Assembly (NCBI GenBank): GCA_016169945.1
Contig: JADLSH010000273.1
Span: 2,523,001-2,587,000 of the forward strand
Length of the DNA stretch: 64,000 nt
Reading direction: 5' to 3'
Source: Trachythela sp. YZ-2020
Lineage: Eukaryota; Cnidaria; Anthozoa; Malacalcyonacea; Clavulariidae
The position numbers were made by a program, and so were the translations under genes. Under the pieces are notes generated by a model, which was given only the letters and a program-made list of their open reading frames with translations, searched no databases and was not told the origin of the DNA. This document shows, in pieces, positions 1-10,964 of the stretch. Within the stretch, counting starts at the first letter, position 1. Each line of letters starts with the position of its first letter.

Positions 1-338
1 TTAAGTTTATTAAGTTTATATATTTTGTACAATAAAGCAATCCGCATGTCACGCTACTTTTACCGCCTAGCGCATTAGTCGAGGACCATAGGGTTGAAAT
101 TCAATTGTGAAATAAAGTGAATAAAACTGAATATGATATAGCTACTCCTAGAAGAATTATTATACCCAAGTGTCATAGCAATTGTCTAAATATATGACAT
201 ATTTTGTACGTGGGTCGAGTCAAACGCTAGGCGAGGATCGTAGCGTGAAAATTCAATAGTGAAATAGGAAGTCATCACTGACTGAAGCTTTCTCACAATA
301 CAATTCTCTATTTGACTTGCACGATTATTTTTCTTTAG
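1..338. other. Intron sequence with two diverged copies of a ~75-100 bp segment
   Basis: Non-coding sequence upstream of the first visible exon. Two related stretches can be seen, about 20-118 and 196-268. Each has an ATATTTTGTAC start, a GTCGAG / GCGAGGA middle and an ATTCAATNGTGAAATA end, so this looks like an old local duplication. The segment ends in a polypyrimidine tract and AG splice acceptor at 337-338. Confidence 0.5.
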
Positions 339-720
339 GACCGTATCCTCAGCCATACTTACTTGTGGGTACCAACAATAGAATCTTGGTAATTGACTTG
401 ATTACCTTTGATACAACAGTCGTCGTCAGTAGAACCCGAAATATTTGGGAGTTGGATATTGATACAGTGGACAAGAAAATGTACTTTGGACAACTAGGTA
501 AAGATATTCGTCGGGCGAATTTTGACGGTACTGGCGAAGATTCTGGCTTTGTGAAAGATTCTGGCTTTGATGGATTAACAATTGATTGGATTGGACGTCG
601 TGTATTCTGGACTGATTATGAAAAAGATAAGATTTACGTGGCGACTTTAAACGGCAAAGATAGCAGAGCGCTGATTCATACTGCGCTACCTACCTATATA
701 GCAATGGATCCCATGGAAGG
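339..720 (+). CDS. LDL-receptor class B (YWTD propeller) exon of an LRP/EGF-precursor-like gene, partial
   Basis: The exon is bounded by a TTTTTCTTTAG acceptor (AG 337-338) and a GG|GTGAGT donor at 721. It encodes about 127 residues with entry phase 1 and exit phase 2. Two LDLR-B blades are visible: MYFGQLGKDIRRANFDGTG and RVFWTDYEKDKIYVATLNG (FWTD is a YWTD variant). It ends in DPMEG, which continues across the intron into the next exon (33984), where GYLFWT completes the canonical DPxxGYLFWT motif. In this family the blades form a six-bladed extracellular propeller that binds ligands. The start codon, signal peptide and earlier blades lie left of the window. The family is clear; the exact paralogue (LRP4/5/6-like, EGF precursor or an invertebrate-specific receptor) cannot be told from this part. 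Confidence 0.88.
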
Positions 721-922
721 GTGAGTATTACGTAATTTGGAAGTAATTACATTCAACAGTTAAACATAGAACTTGTTTTATGAAAAAAACTCTTGCCGTG
801 ATGTAGAAATTTTTATATGTTATCTGTTTAGGTTTATATTAAACTATATACTTGAGAAAATGTCAAATAAAAATTAAATAATTTCGGCCAATCACAAACA
901 TTTCCAGCGTATACCCATATAC
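721..922. other. Start of the ~33 kb intron 721-33983
   Basis: The donor GTGAGT is at 721-726. No gene or repeat is recognised before the foldback element at 923. The whole intron reaches to the acceptor at 33982-33983 and carries nearly all elements listed between these positions. Confidence 0.6.
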
Positions 923-2084
923 GGGTAGGGATAAAACGCTGAAACTGAATCGCGGAAACGGAAACTGAAAGCGGAAACTGAATTGGGGATAAAACGCTAA
1001 ATTGGGGATAAAACGCTGAAATGGGGATAAAACGCTGAAATTGGGCTAAAACGCTGAAATGGGGAAATTTTATCGAAATCGTTGTTTGCCGAAATCGAAA
1101 TCCTTGCCAACACATGTAATTTATCAATAAAGTCGAAAAAATAAGAAAGTAGTTGATCACACGCAGCCTTTGAGATTTCTGCACAAATAAATCCATCACG
1201 GACTCAAAGAGCCTTGTCATACATCCATACACAAACACTAAACACATCCATAATGATGGCATTGAGTCTCTGTATAAATAGCATACACTTTCGCAGAATT
1301 TGCTATGGGCAGAGATGTTGACTTCACGGCAGTCAACGCATAAATGAGGCCGCACGTGGAAACATACTCTCATTACCCATGATGCTTTGCGGCCTGCTAT
1401 CCAACCTCCTCTGGTTCAGTTTGTTAAAAACGCAGGCTTACAATTTGTCAATCTTTACCTCACATAATAGTCAAACAGTGGCGTAGGAAGCGGTGGGGGG
1501 GCGGGGGGCCGCGCCCGCCCAATATTATATGAGGGGGGGCCGAATACCTTTTGGCCCCCCCAGAAATTAAAATAATTTTCATGGAAATGATGGAAACAGC
1601 TTAGTTCCCTGAATAAGCTTACTAAAAGAGGTAGATAAGACTATGAAACGGCCGTTTCCGGCGATCTGCGGGCTTCAAATTTAAAAATTTTTCGCTCGGC
1701 GTCAACCGTGGTGGCGCCTCGTGAGCTTGCGTCCCCCCCCCAATATTAATACGTTCCTACGCCCCTGTACTCAAATTTAATTCAGACGACTTTAATTTAC
1801 ATAAAAAATAGTGTAGCATAAAGATTGAGTTATATGAAGTGAAATTATATAATGTTACTTATTAAAACTAAAATACACACTATATCAGACGTTCTTCGAA
1901 AATTTGTCGTTGTCATTTTACGTTGTAATTTATTCGGCTTTATTGGCAAATTACATGTGTTGGCAATGGTCTATAGCAAACAACGATTTCGATTAAATTT
2001 GCCCAATTCTGCGTTTTATCTCCATTTCAGCGTTTTATCCCCATTTCAGCGTTTTATCCCCAATTCAGCGTTTTATCCCTACCC
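923..2084. mobile_element. Foldback element with minisatellite-bearing inverted arms
   Basis: The left end GGGTAGGGATAAAACGCTGA (923 on) is the reverse complement of the right end (to 2084, ...TTTTATCCCTACCC). Each arm contains four to six tandem copies of a ~20 bp unit GGGGATAAAACGCTGAAAT. They are followed by a matching stretch (ATCGAAATCGTTGTTTGC, then GCCAACACATGTAATTT) at about 1070-1130 on the left and, inverted, 1940-1995 on the right. The arms are thus roughly 150-210 bp. The interior has no credible ORF and is itself broken by the hAT MITE at 1476-1767. This layout matches foldback-type DNA transposons. No convincing target duplication was found. Confidence 0.75.
1476..1767. mobile_element. 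hAT-type MITE with 8 bp target duplication
   Basis: The terminal inverted repeats are CAGTGGCGTAGGAA at the left and TTCCTACGCCCCTG at the right. The flanking 8-mers are TAGTCAAA (1468-1475) and TACTCAAA (1768-1775), a 7/8 match. The element is 292 bp, GC-rich with G/C homopolymer runs and no ORF. The CAGNGGCGTA terminus and 8 bp duplication are hAT hallmarks. It lies inside the foldback element and so is younger than it. Confidence 0.85.
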
Positions 2085-2689
2085 ACAATATATAAGTACT
2101 TGTGGAAAGTATATCTCATACGTTAAGGCGTTGTTATTACTATTATAATTATTACTGTTACTTTTAAATAAATCGGCAAGTCCAATCACAAGATATAGAT
2201 ACAAGTATTCCAATATTAATTCCAATATATATTATATATATATGGACATCCATAAACGATACACGGTAAAAACATAATAAATTTGATAGAAAAATCTTAC
2301 AGTAAAGGATTTGCAAAAGGCTTTACGAAATTTAAAGTCAACAAATGCAGTGATCTTTCGGAAATAGAGTATGCTTAGCGCGCCTATAGTATGATAACCT
2401 GGGCAGTAATAACAATATCACTCTGACAGACCCAAACCATGACGAGCAACTCAATCACAATAAATATTCTGACCACAATTTCTGGGGAGCACCATATAAA
2501 ACGCATTGTACCATTATTTTTCACCATGTCAGAATGCCTCAATTACGTTACTACTACACTGGCCGCAGTTCATTCGAGAAAATTATTTCAAATTCCAAGT
2601 TGAAGTTATGTGATCCTCAACACGTAAAATAAGAACATTTGTATTAGACTCGGCGAGATTTCAAAATATCGAACTTCATTAGGCATTCT
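2085..2689. other. AT-rich intron sequence, nothing recognised
   Basis: No ORF, tandem array or clear inverted repeat was seen, only a short TATATATATA run near 2228-2240. Confidence 0.5.
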
Positions 2690-2990
2690 TACTAAAATTT
2701 GCGACAACCTTATTCTTATGTAATTTGACCTGCTGAATTCGAATTTACTGGTCGCCAGAACTCATTTTGCGTTTTTCATGGAGAAAATGACGTCACAACG
2801 TTTGTGCTTCTATGACGTCATAATAGAGCTGAAAATTCCAAGGAATCGCCTGCTCTGTACCGTTCTCTTCCTAATCCTATCAGTTTTGAGCTTTAAAACG
2901 CTCCCTATTATGTTTATTGCAAAAATGGCTACGAAAAATGTCGTTAATGGGCATATCACGACGTCATACGATGACGTCATAAGCGATTGA
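2690..2990. repeat. Dispersed repeat rich in TGACGTCA (CRE-like) palindromes
   Basis: The core 2690-2800 (GCTGAATTCGAATTTACTGG, GTCGCCA, ATTTTGCGTTTT, GAAAATGACGTCACAA) recurs in opposite orientation at about 16035-16140. TGACGTCA or near copies occur at about 2787, 2812, 2959 and 2972. TGACGTCA is the cAMP-response-element core bound by CREB/ATF bZIP factors. Here it belongs to a repeat, so a regulatory role is only a possibility. A 70 aa ORF over this stretch is considered spurious. Confidence 0.55.
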
Positions 2991-3109
2991 AAAATCTAGA
3001 TTTTCATTTAAAAAGAACTCAAGGAGCAGCTAAAATTGTAATCATTAACCTTAACACTAATACTTAAATCTCCAGAGAATCAAATGACAACAACTCAATG
3101 ACTTCATTG

Positions 3110-4082
3110 AATTTAAGAAGAAGAAAAACTATGTGACATACATTATGAACCAGGCTAGACGGGAGTTTTACAGAAACTTCATTGATGAGAACAGCGTTGA
3201 TCAGGGTCGGTTATTTAAGGCTACAAAGAAACTCATAGGCAAGAGGAACGATGTATCCTTCCCTCAATATTGTGACAAAGTAGCCTAAGCCAATGACATT
3301 GGCAGATTTTTTGTGAGTAAAATCGAAGGTATTCGATCGGATATCGAGGTTTTTGATGTTCATTTAAATAAGAGTGCGCGTGATGCAGTTCCTAAAGATC
3401 TGGCAGTAGATGATACTCAGATATTCAGTGATTTCCAACTTCTCACTGAAGATGACGTGAACTCGCTTATCCAAAAGTCACCTAAGAAGTCCTGTTCGCT
3501 AGATCCCATGCCAACATCACTGGTCAAGTGCCTTGACGAGCTTTTACCTACAATTGCGTGTATAGTTAATCTATCTCTATCATCTGGTCAATTTGCGGAA
3601 GATTGGAAGAAAGCTCTTGCCAATCCTCTTCTGAAGAAAGTTAGTTTATACTCGGAGTTTTGCAACCTTCGTCCGGTCAGTAATTTACAGTTTATATCCA
3701 AATTGACAGAACGTGCTCTTTTTTATCAAATGCACAATCACATGATGCGGTTTGATCTTTATCCTGTATTACTTCAGCATACCGCCAAGGACATAATACT
3801 GAAACAGCCCTACTCAAGTTGCATAATGATATTATTTTGAATATAGACAAGAAACACGTAACTTTGGTGGTGTTCCTTGACTTGAGTGCGGCGTTTGATA
3901 CTGTTGACCATGAGATCCTAATTTCGCGTTTGACAACAAGCTTTTGAATAAGAGGCAATGTCTTAAATTGGTTTATATCATACCTCACGAACAGATCTCA
4001 ACGAATTACCGTTAGTGGTTGCAATTGTGTTTCGAACAGTTTCCCTCTCCCACAAGGCGTCCCACAAGGCTTCCCAAGGGAA
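3110..4082 (+). pseudogene. CR1/L2-like LINE reverse transcriptase, 5' part of fragment (segment 1 of 3)
   Basis: The + strand translation gives the linker between endonuclease and RT (QARREFYRNFI, LFKATKKLIGK) and then RT blocks: SCSLDPMPTSLVKCLDELLP, an RPVSNLQFISKLTE block, LSAAFDTVDHEIL (the first catalytic Asp block) and PLPQGVPQG. It carries an in-frame stop and several frameshifts. Sequence then jumps to a minus-strand BEL element at about 4083. The LINE resumes after 7845 and again after 10964, ending in an ATT-rich tail at 11215. It is 5'-truncated at about 3110 and long dead. The YADD part of RT is missing between segments 1 and 2. Confidence 0.8.
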
Positions 4083-4091
4083 TCAAACAGT

Positions 4092-5122
4092 TCAATTAAC
4101 TAAATTAAACAATATCAAACTGTTCATTATTCGTCTTTTAAGTTGTCCTGTTACTGCTGCCTCTCGTCTAACTCTGCTTGGCTTGAATTCCATCGCTTCC
4201 GGATCGAGCTCCGATTTTGCTGACGGTTCTGGTTCTTTACCCTTATCATCTTTCGCTGTTATCTCAATCGGTATAAGTAATTGCAACGGTCTTCTCAAGG
4301 TCACAGTACCTCGTTTCTCGTTCGAGCCTATAACTCGAATTTCGGCAGCCCTTGTCTTTCCGTCCTTGCCTTCGAGTAACCTCGTAATCTTTGCAATCTT
4401 CCACAAACATCTCGCTGTTCCCTCGTTCTTTACAATCACTAGATCTCCAACCTCCACTCGTGGTTCCCTATCGCTAAACTTTCGAGCATTTTCACGTAAA
4501 ACTGTCAAATATTCTTGTTTCCAACGCTTCGTAAATTGCCGTAACAAATACCGATGGTGCTGCGCACGCTTCGTTAGGCTTTCGTGAGTACTAATTACTT
4601 CGTAACTCTCCTGATTTGGCTGAATCTTCTGCCGTAAATCAAGTGTGCTGGCGAAAGTGCATACGATGTACCCTCTACGTCGTCGTAAACATAAGTTAGT
4701 GGACGAGAGTTCATTACAGCTTCGACTTCGATTAACAATGTTCTTAGTTGTTCAAACGTTAGACGTGCACGACCTACTGATTTCTTTATACAATCCTTCG
4801 TTATTCTGACCAAGCGTCCCCAGAACCCACCCCACCAAGGGGTTTTCTCTACGATAAACATCCACTGAACTCCGACATTCGCTAAATGCTCTTGCACCAA
4901 GTTTGACCGTCCGATCTTCGTAATTTCCTACGCTGATCTTTTAAAATTCTTCGCGTTGTCTGACATGATTACACGCGGTAGACGCCTGCGACCAACGAAA
5001 CGACGAAAGGCCATGAGAAACTGCTCGGCGGAACAGTCTTCTACTAACTCTAAATGAACGCCTCGCGTCGAAGCACATGAAAATAAACAAAGATAAACTT
5101 TCTCAGTAGATCCTTTCGTTGT
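4092..5122 (-). pseudogene. BEL/Pao integrase and C-terminal DUF5641-like domain
   Basis: The minus strand 5122-4595 encodes the integrase core in broken frames: LELVEDCSAEQFLMAF, RRLPRVIMSDNAKNF (second catalytic Asp block), WMFIVEKTPWWGGFWGRLVR and LIEVEAVMNSRPLTYV (Glu block). There is a stop just before the NLVQEHLANVGVQW segment. Then 4547-4092 encodes the RQFTKRWKQEYL...RVEVGDLVIVKNE tail typical of BEL integrases. The upstream half of the polyprotein (RT palm, RNase H) is missing, so the segment follows directly on the RT N-terminus at 5123. The family call is firm; it is non-functional. Confidence 0.85.
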
Positions 5123-6036
5123 TTAACTTTGCGGATCCATTAAACACGATTCGCACCTTCGTAGTTGACTTGTACTCCCGTACAACTGCATGATGAGGCA
5201 AGTAGTGGGTCTTAGGATTGTTTTCTCATTCTCATTCACAGGCTCTACGATTCCGGCTTCTAGTTGCTCGACAATGATGTGATCGTATTTCTTCATTAAG
5301 TTCTCATTCTTCTGCAATCTCTGTTCTAGGTACGTCAGCCTCGTTTTGGACAATTCGTAATGGGTTGGTAACGTTTGATCATCGGTTTTCCACGGCAAGT
5401 TAACTGAATATCGTTCTCCTTCGCTTTCGATATTGATCTTAAACTGTTCGTCCTTGACGCTTTTCTGGTCAGATTCCTCATAAATGCCTATCGATTCGGA
5501 TCTTCGGTACTTCCAGATAGAATCCAACCAAATTTACTTTCGATGGCTACGAGACCAGTTTCACTTCGAATACCTTTCCCGGAAACAAAGTCCCAATACA
5601 TGTCTGAACCAATAAGTATGTCAATTGGCTTGTCATCACTCGTGGGATCACTTGCTAGGTCAAGCGATGCAAGAACTGGGCATGTACTAAGATCAACTTT
5701 AGAAGGTAAGGCACTACAAATCTTTGGAAATGTCAAGGCTGAAATGCTCAGAACATCACCATCATTTTTGAACAACTCAAATTCGACTAATGCACACTTT
5801 TGTTTGCGGTATAACTTATCACCAAATGTGCTTAAGTTCAAAGTTTCAACACGCTTTGTACTTAAACCAAGTCGATTCTTCAAATCATTTGTGATATAAC
5901 TACGCTGGCTACCTCCATCTAACAGAATGCGAACTGGCACAGAATTTGAGGTAGTTGTTCCACGAGCCAATGCTGTAGCAGTTTGGAGAACAACACTGGA
6001 TTTAGTTGTAAAGCTAGTCGCCGAAAGAATTCTCAA
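5123..6036 (-). pseudogene. BEL/Pao aspartic protease (DUF1758-like) and RT N-terminus
   Basis: 6036-5488 (minus) contains the retropepsin-like site VRILLDGGSQRSYITNDLK (DGG in place of the usual DTG/DSG), then the IDILIGSDMYWDF and SKFGWILSG motifs of the BEL protease domain. 5527-5123 continues with LPTHYELSKTRLTYLEQRL, the linker that precedes RT in BEL elements, and then frameshifts and stops. The two frames overlap, so at least one frameshift separates protease from RT. Confidence 0.82.
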
Positions 6037-7637
6037 ATCGCGACTCTCACCTGATTCTGCATGCTGACTTTCTGGGGGCTCTTACCTTCCCTGTTACTCG
6101 AATATTCAGGTCTTCTACTCAAATTGCAGATTGACTGGTGGTGACGTTTATTACACTTGCGACACTGTAATGAACGATTACATTCTGAGGCTCGGTGTCC
6201 CCTTTTTAGACACAAAAAGCAACGACGATCTCGCATTAAAATCTCTTTACGCTTACCAACATCTTTAACCTCTTCGCAAGATGCTGAGAAATGCGGCTTT
6301 GAACAAAATACAAATGTAATGTTACTCGGTTGACTGTTGGAATTGTTAAAAATGCCCCTGTAGCAATATTCTTGCCCGCATTGTTACGATTTCTTTCCCA
6401 CGGCTTTCTATTGTCAAAATTGTCATCATGCACTTTCAATGAAAAACTCGCTTCACGTGCCTCTACTTCTACTTTTAATAACTCTATGATATCCTTTAAT
6501 TCCAGCAGAGAACTCTTTGTCTTTCGTGCAACCAACAATCGTATATCGGAAGGTAACTTTGACATTACAATAGGTGTAAGCAGGCTGCCATACTGATGAG
6601 CACTAATACCAAGTGTTTCAAGCCCTCGCACATGAATTGTTAACTTATCCAAAACAGCTCTAAGATCTTTAACCCGACAATTGGAGCCTAAGGTAGGTAG
6701 CTTTAACAAGTCATCCATGTGTGCAGTGATTATCATTTGGGGCTTACCAAACCTATCCTTCAATATGTCTATGGCAACCTTGTAGTTGGCATTTGTCAAT
6801 GGCAAACCTTGAATGGCTCGGGCTGCTTCATCCTCAAGTAACGTGCTTAAGTAGTTAAATTTGTCGATTGGAGACATCTCTTCATTGTTGTGTATTAATG
6901 ATTCGAATAATTCCCAAAATGCATGCCATTTCTTAACATCATCCTTGAATTTAGGCAAACATAATTTTGGTAACCTCGGCTTAGCTACCTTAACTTGCTG
7001 GGTTTGATGCCCTACAGTTGTACTATGACTTCAACCACTTATAGACTCATTCAAGCCTTCACTCAAATTTGTATCCAATGGCGGGTTTGTGCTAACTTGC
7101 GTGTTCGTGTTATATTGCGTGTTCGTGTTGACTTGCGTGTTCCTGTTAACTTGCGTGTTCGTGGTAACTTGCGTGCTCGTTTCACCTACGGTATCTGCTT
7201 GCACATTTATACCATCCGACATATTCGACTGTGGTTCACTATTTTCAATGGATTGACTTGACAAAAGAGGTGTATTGTTCTTCGACAAAGTTTTACTAGC
7301 GGTTTTCTTCAAAAAATTGTTAATTTGACGTCATACCTCGATAACTTTCTCGGCTATCAATGATGACTCGTTTACCTCGTCTTCAATGTTTTCGATTTCT
7401 GCTTTGCTTAAAACTTCTTCGTCTAGCTAGCTACTCCAACAACTTCCCTTTCACTTTTACTGTTCCATTAAGTGTTTGTAAACGATCAATACTTTCCTCA
7501 GAATCGGGTACTTCTAATAAAATCTGCTCGACTTCGTTGGTTAACCTTGTTGAAACGCCACGATGAGCACGCCGAACAGCGACATTTCTTTCTAAACTTT
7601 GGCCTTCAATTTCCGAGTTTTTCGTAGCCATTTTCAC
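6033..7637 (-). pseudogene. BEL/Pao gag with CCHC knuckles
   Basis: The N-terminus at 7637 has the VRRAHRGVSTRLTNEVEQIL block common in BEL gag. 7312-7031 is a low-complexity NTQV/NTQ repeat. 6958-6236 carries the DUF1759-like capsid part (FKDDVKKWHAFWELFESLIH, NKFNYLSTLL-type block, AARAIQGL, LKDRFGKPQMI). 6236-6033 has zinc-knuckle-like CFLCLKRGHRASEC and CRKCNKRHHQSIC. Several frames are needed, so the ORF is broken at least three times. Confidence 0.85.
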
Positions 7638-7666
7638 GATAATACGACTTTAAAGCGATTATTTGT

Positions 7667-7684
7667 GCCCCACGTTGGGCACCA
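7667..7684 (-). other. BEL/Pao primer binding site for tRNA-Lys
   Basis: On the minus strand the sequence is TGGTGCCCAACGTGGGGC, directly next to the LTR edge (LTR ends ...TTAAGTACA). It is complementary, apart from one base, to the 3' end of animal tRNA-Lys(CTT) as I recall it (GCCCCACGTTGGGCGCCA). It sits about 30 bp before the gag start, as expected of a minus-strand primer site. Confidence 0.75.
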
Positions 7685-7850
7685 TGTACTTAAGAAACGT
7701 TATTTTCGCTCGAATAAACGAATAATACTCCGATTCAATACGATTTACTTGATAAAAATCCCCAAAACCCAACAACTTCAAAATTACATGCAAACTTGCG
7801 TTTTCCCGCGCCCGCGGTCCCTTAATATTATGCTATACTGTTAGTACTTA
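7685..7850 (-). repeat. BEL/Pao 5' LTR remnant
   Basis: About 165 bp lie between the primer site and the resumption of the LINE. The inner edge is TGTACTTAAG on the + strand (ending ACA on the element strand). The outer edge does not show a clean TG, and no second LTR exists at 4083, so this looks like a shortened single LTR. Confidence 0.5.
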
Positions 7851-8230
7851 ATGTAATGTTATGGAAGTTCTGCACAATTCTATCTAAAGAATCGACGCAA
7901 ACGCTAGTTCAAGCGTTCATTATTGAACGCCTTGATTATTGTAACAGCCTTCTTTATGGTCTACCCTCAGTCCATCTTGACAAACTACAACGTGCACAGA
8001 ACTCTGCGGCGAGAATAATCTGCAAAACATCAAGATTTGACCATATAACTCCTGTGCTACATACCCTGCATTGGCTGCCTATTAAATTCCGCATTAGCTA
8101 TAAAATACTCATTCTTACTCTTAAGGCGATTCACGGCCTTGCGCCTGAATATATTAGTAATTTAATAGGTATTAGGGAAAGATCCATATACAGTCTTCGA
8201 TCTAATAGTGGATTACTTCTTAACCAGCCT
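7845..8230 (+). pseudogene. CR1/L2-like LINE, RT thumb/C-terminal part (segment 2 of 3)
   Basis: The frame from 7856 reads LSKESTQTLVQAFIIERLDY, CNSLLYGLP, LDKLQRAQNSAARII, HITPVLHTLHWLPI, RISYKILILTLKAIHGLAP and EYISNLI. This block order is the conserved C-terminal third of CR1/L2-type ORF2. It continues the LINE interrupted at 4083 and is broken again at 8231. Confidence 0.85.
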
Positions 8231-10964
8231 ACAATCACTTTCAAAAGTTGTTGGGACACCTGCAGTTTTAGAGCATAGGTCAATCTGTACACTTGTAATA
8301 CACATTGGTCTCCCTTCCCTCCTCCCCCCTCCCCAATCAATGTTGGTTTCCCAATTGTAAGACCATACCCCGTCAAATATGATAATATTTTGGACACAAC
8401 ATTGAATAGGGGGCGGGGAGATCGACATTTGTCAATATAATAGGTATTTCGGGCGTCTGTTCCAACACATTTGAAAAGGATTGTCTGAACACTATACCCC
8501 AAATTTTTATTGTATATTTCAAAATAACTGGCAAAGAATGCTTTAAGGGCGATGTATTTATTTCTATATTGTGCATAGCAGATGTAATACAACATTTCTA
8601 ACCACTCTAGTTCGTGTGAAATTGGAAAAGTTAATAATTAACAGAATATATTGGCGTTTGGGTATAGTATCTTTAATTCCCTAAGGTTTACTGTGTTTTT
8701 AACTTTTATCAATTACGCCCAAAACTATTGAATTATTTAATGTGGTGTGGTAGTTAAACCAGACTATTTTGGTTTAAATATCTTAGATTTAGGGATAGTT
8801 TATCGCATAGCAATAGACTTCCGGTTATTATTCGTATACGAGCAATGGATCAGCCAACTGCTAAATTGGGTAGTCAAACCAAGTAAGCGCTTAGTTGACC
8901 ACGAGTAGTTAATGCGACAGTGTACATCTATCTAGAGCAGAATTCTCATACAGAATTGTCTCCCCATGGCTCTCGTACCGCCCATGAAGGATCACTCAGA
9001 TTGTAGTAAATTTGGAGGTACCTACGAAAAGGAGCTGGTCACTTGGACATAGCTACACCTTCAAGCACTACGTTTATGTTGCAAGTTATCAGAAAGTTCG
9101 TGAATAGTAAATAGGATTGTAGACAACCATTATACATTGCTTTGGGCACCAAACAACGCGCCACGGGTGGTTGAACTGATATGGTCATCACCATGGTGAT
9201 GCACGTCAGCTGGTGCCTTTTGGATATATTTTATGTACAATTCATTCGAATCCTAGAAAATCAACAGAAAGGAATGAGAGCATGTAATTCATGTTTTTCT
9301 AAACTTATTATCAACAATTCTACCACCGCTCTTGGGTCAAACCAACGTTAATTGTATACGCAAGCTATGCTAATAAGCTTTTCCGGAATAGACGATTGCC
9401 ATCAAAGTAGCATCGGTTGACACATCGGTTGACACTATATAAAAATGAAATAACGAGCCACTGAAATGCTTTTAAAACAGAACAAGGCTGAGAATAATAT
9501 GTTGAGAATATCTAACAATGTGTTTGCTAGTCATTAAAGAGTTTAAATGTGATTAAGCCAAATTTTGGAGCGGTTGACACTTTTTTATATAAATATATTT
9601 GCTATACTATGGTGATTTTTAGAGTTGAGTGTCAATCGATACACTTCACACAATTTTACATACTTTTTGGGAAAGAACAACCAGTAATATATCAATACAG
9701 GCTCCCTAAACACTTCCTTTTAGTAGTTACTGTGGAAAAATTGAATATGCCGTATCAACTCAAAGCTAAATTGAGGAAAATGTTGTACGATTTACAGTGT
9801 CAACCGTGTGTCAACCGAACACGTGTTTCAAGCGTCTTATATTACATACATGTTTCACGTCCTAAATAATAGATCTATATTTAATCACAGCCTCAGTGCG
9901 CCTCGGCATACATAGTAAATGATCATAATAAATAAAAATATTTTCTATTGGTATTTGGAGTATAGATTTACGCGATTGTCCTTTACACTCCAGCCACGTT
10001 TCTTGATATATTTCTTATTAGAAATTGCTTGATGGAATATACATAGTTGCTATTTTAGTCTGTGAGAAAATTCCCGATGGGATTCCTAGCCTTTTTAGCA
10101 ATTTTGCGAATATAATACTTGTTCCCATACTTAAGAAGGTAACATGTGCCTGCGTTTCGTCAGATATATCTTTTCGTCAAAGACCATGTTAGTATACAGT
10201 GTAACAAAACAACGGCAGACGCTATAAAGTTATAACACAGACACATTGTACAATCTTTCGTCAAATATGCACGGCTCATAGGCAATGTCCATCAATTTTC
10301 CCGTGCGTTTTACTGAACAATAATCGACGTCGCTAATTTTTCAGATAAATTTGCATATCACGCTTGCATAGACCAGTTTCAATAATATATCTCTTGAATC
10401 ACTCCCCTCCCAATACATCGCATTTTATAACTCCATATTGTATAATATACTATTCTATCGCGTTATATTTCAAATATATTGACCAAAGAACGCATAGGAA
10501 ACGAGATATTATATGCCAATGCAATTCGCTAAATATGTTACGCTAAATGCTATTTGAATTTCATGAAAATAACTTTGAGATATACTCTTTGACTGAAGGA
10601 AGTTATAGACGCCTTTCAGACAATCACTTTCAAAAGTTGTTGGGACACCTGCAGTTTTAGAGCATAGGTCAATCTGTACACTTGTAATACACATTGGTCT
10701 CCCTTCCCTCCCCCCCCCCTCCCCAATCAATGTTGGTTTCCCAATTGTAAGACCATACCCCGTCAAATATGATAATATTTTGGACACAACATTGAATAGG
10801 GGGCGGGGAGATCGACGTTTGTCAATATAATAGGTATTTGGGGCGTCTGTCCCAACACATTTGAAAAGGATTGTCTGAACACTATACCCCAAATTTTTAT
10901 TGTATATTTCAAAATAACTGGCAAAGAATGCTTTAAGGGCGATGTATTTATTTCTATATTGTGC
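8231..10964. mobile_element. 2.7 kb insertion with ~344 bp terminal direct repeats (LTR-like), non-coding
   Basis: Copies R1 (8231-8574) and R2 (10620-10964) are direct repeats, about 95% or more identical by eye. Both run from ACAATCACTTTCAAAAG to TTTCTATATTGTGC. LINE coding sequence stops at the left edge of R1 and continues at the right edge of R2, so R1-internal-R2 behaves as one insertion. Within each repeat the first ~254 bp are bounded by an imperfect inverted repeat of about 28 bp (ACAATCACTTTCAAAAGTTG and, as reverse complement, ACAATCCTTTTCAAATGTG). The internal 2.05 kb has no long ORF. It could be a non-autonomous LTR/TRIM-like element, or a MITE duplicated with its neighbourhood. 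No clear target duplication or primer site was seen. Confidence 0.6.
9412..9822. mobile_element. MITE with doubled CGGTTGACAC terminal motif
   Basis: The left end carries CGGTTGACACA(T) twice in tandem (9413-9435). The right end carries the same pair inverted (about 9800-9821). The 23/22 bp terminal inverted repeats differ only by one inserted T. A third copy, GCGGTTGACAC, lies inside near 9569. The element has no supported ORF; a 106 aa reading frame across it is judged accidental. The target duplication is unclear. Confidence 0.65.

Larger units (their letters stand above)
4083..7850 (-). mobile_element. Defective BEL/Pao retrotransposon inserted in a LINE
   Basis: Reading on the minus strand from 7850, the order is LTR remnant, tRNA primer site, gag (with DUF1759-like part), DUF1758-type aspartic protease, start of RT, integrase and DUF5641-type tail. 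This order and the gag/protease types are characteristic of BEL/Pao. Most of RT and RNase H is deleted near 5123, and there is no room for a 3' LTR between the stop at 4092 and the LINE at about 4082. The copy is therefore truncated and cannot move by itself. Confidence 0.85.

Noticed and set aside
4015..4587. 190 aa forward frame over the BEL integrase tail
   Set aside because: It is the antisense shadow of the BEL/Pao DUF5641 segment.
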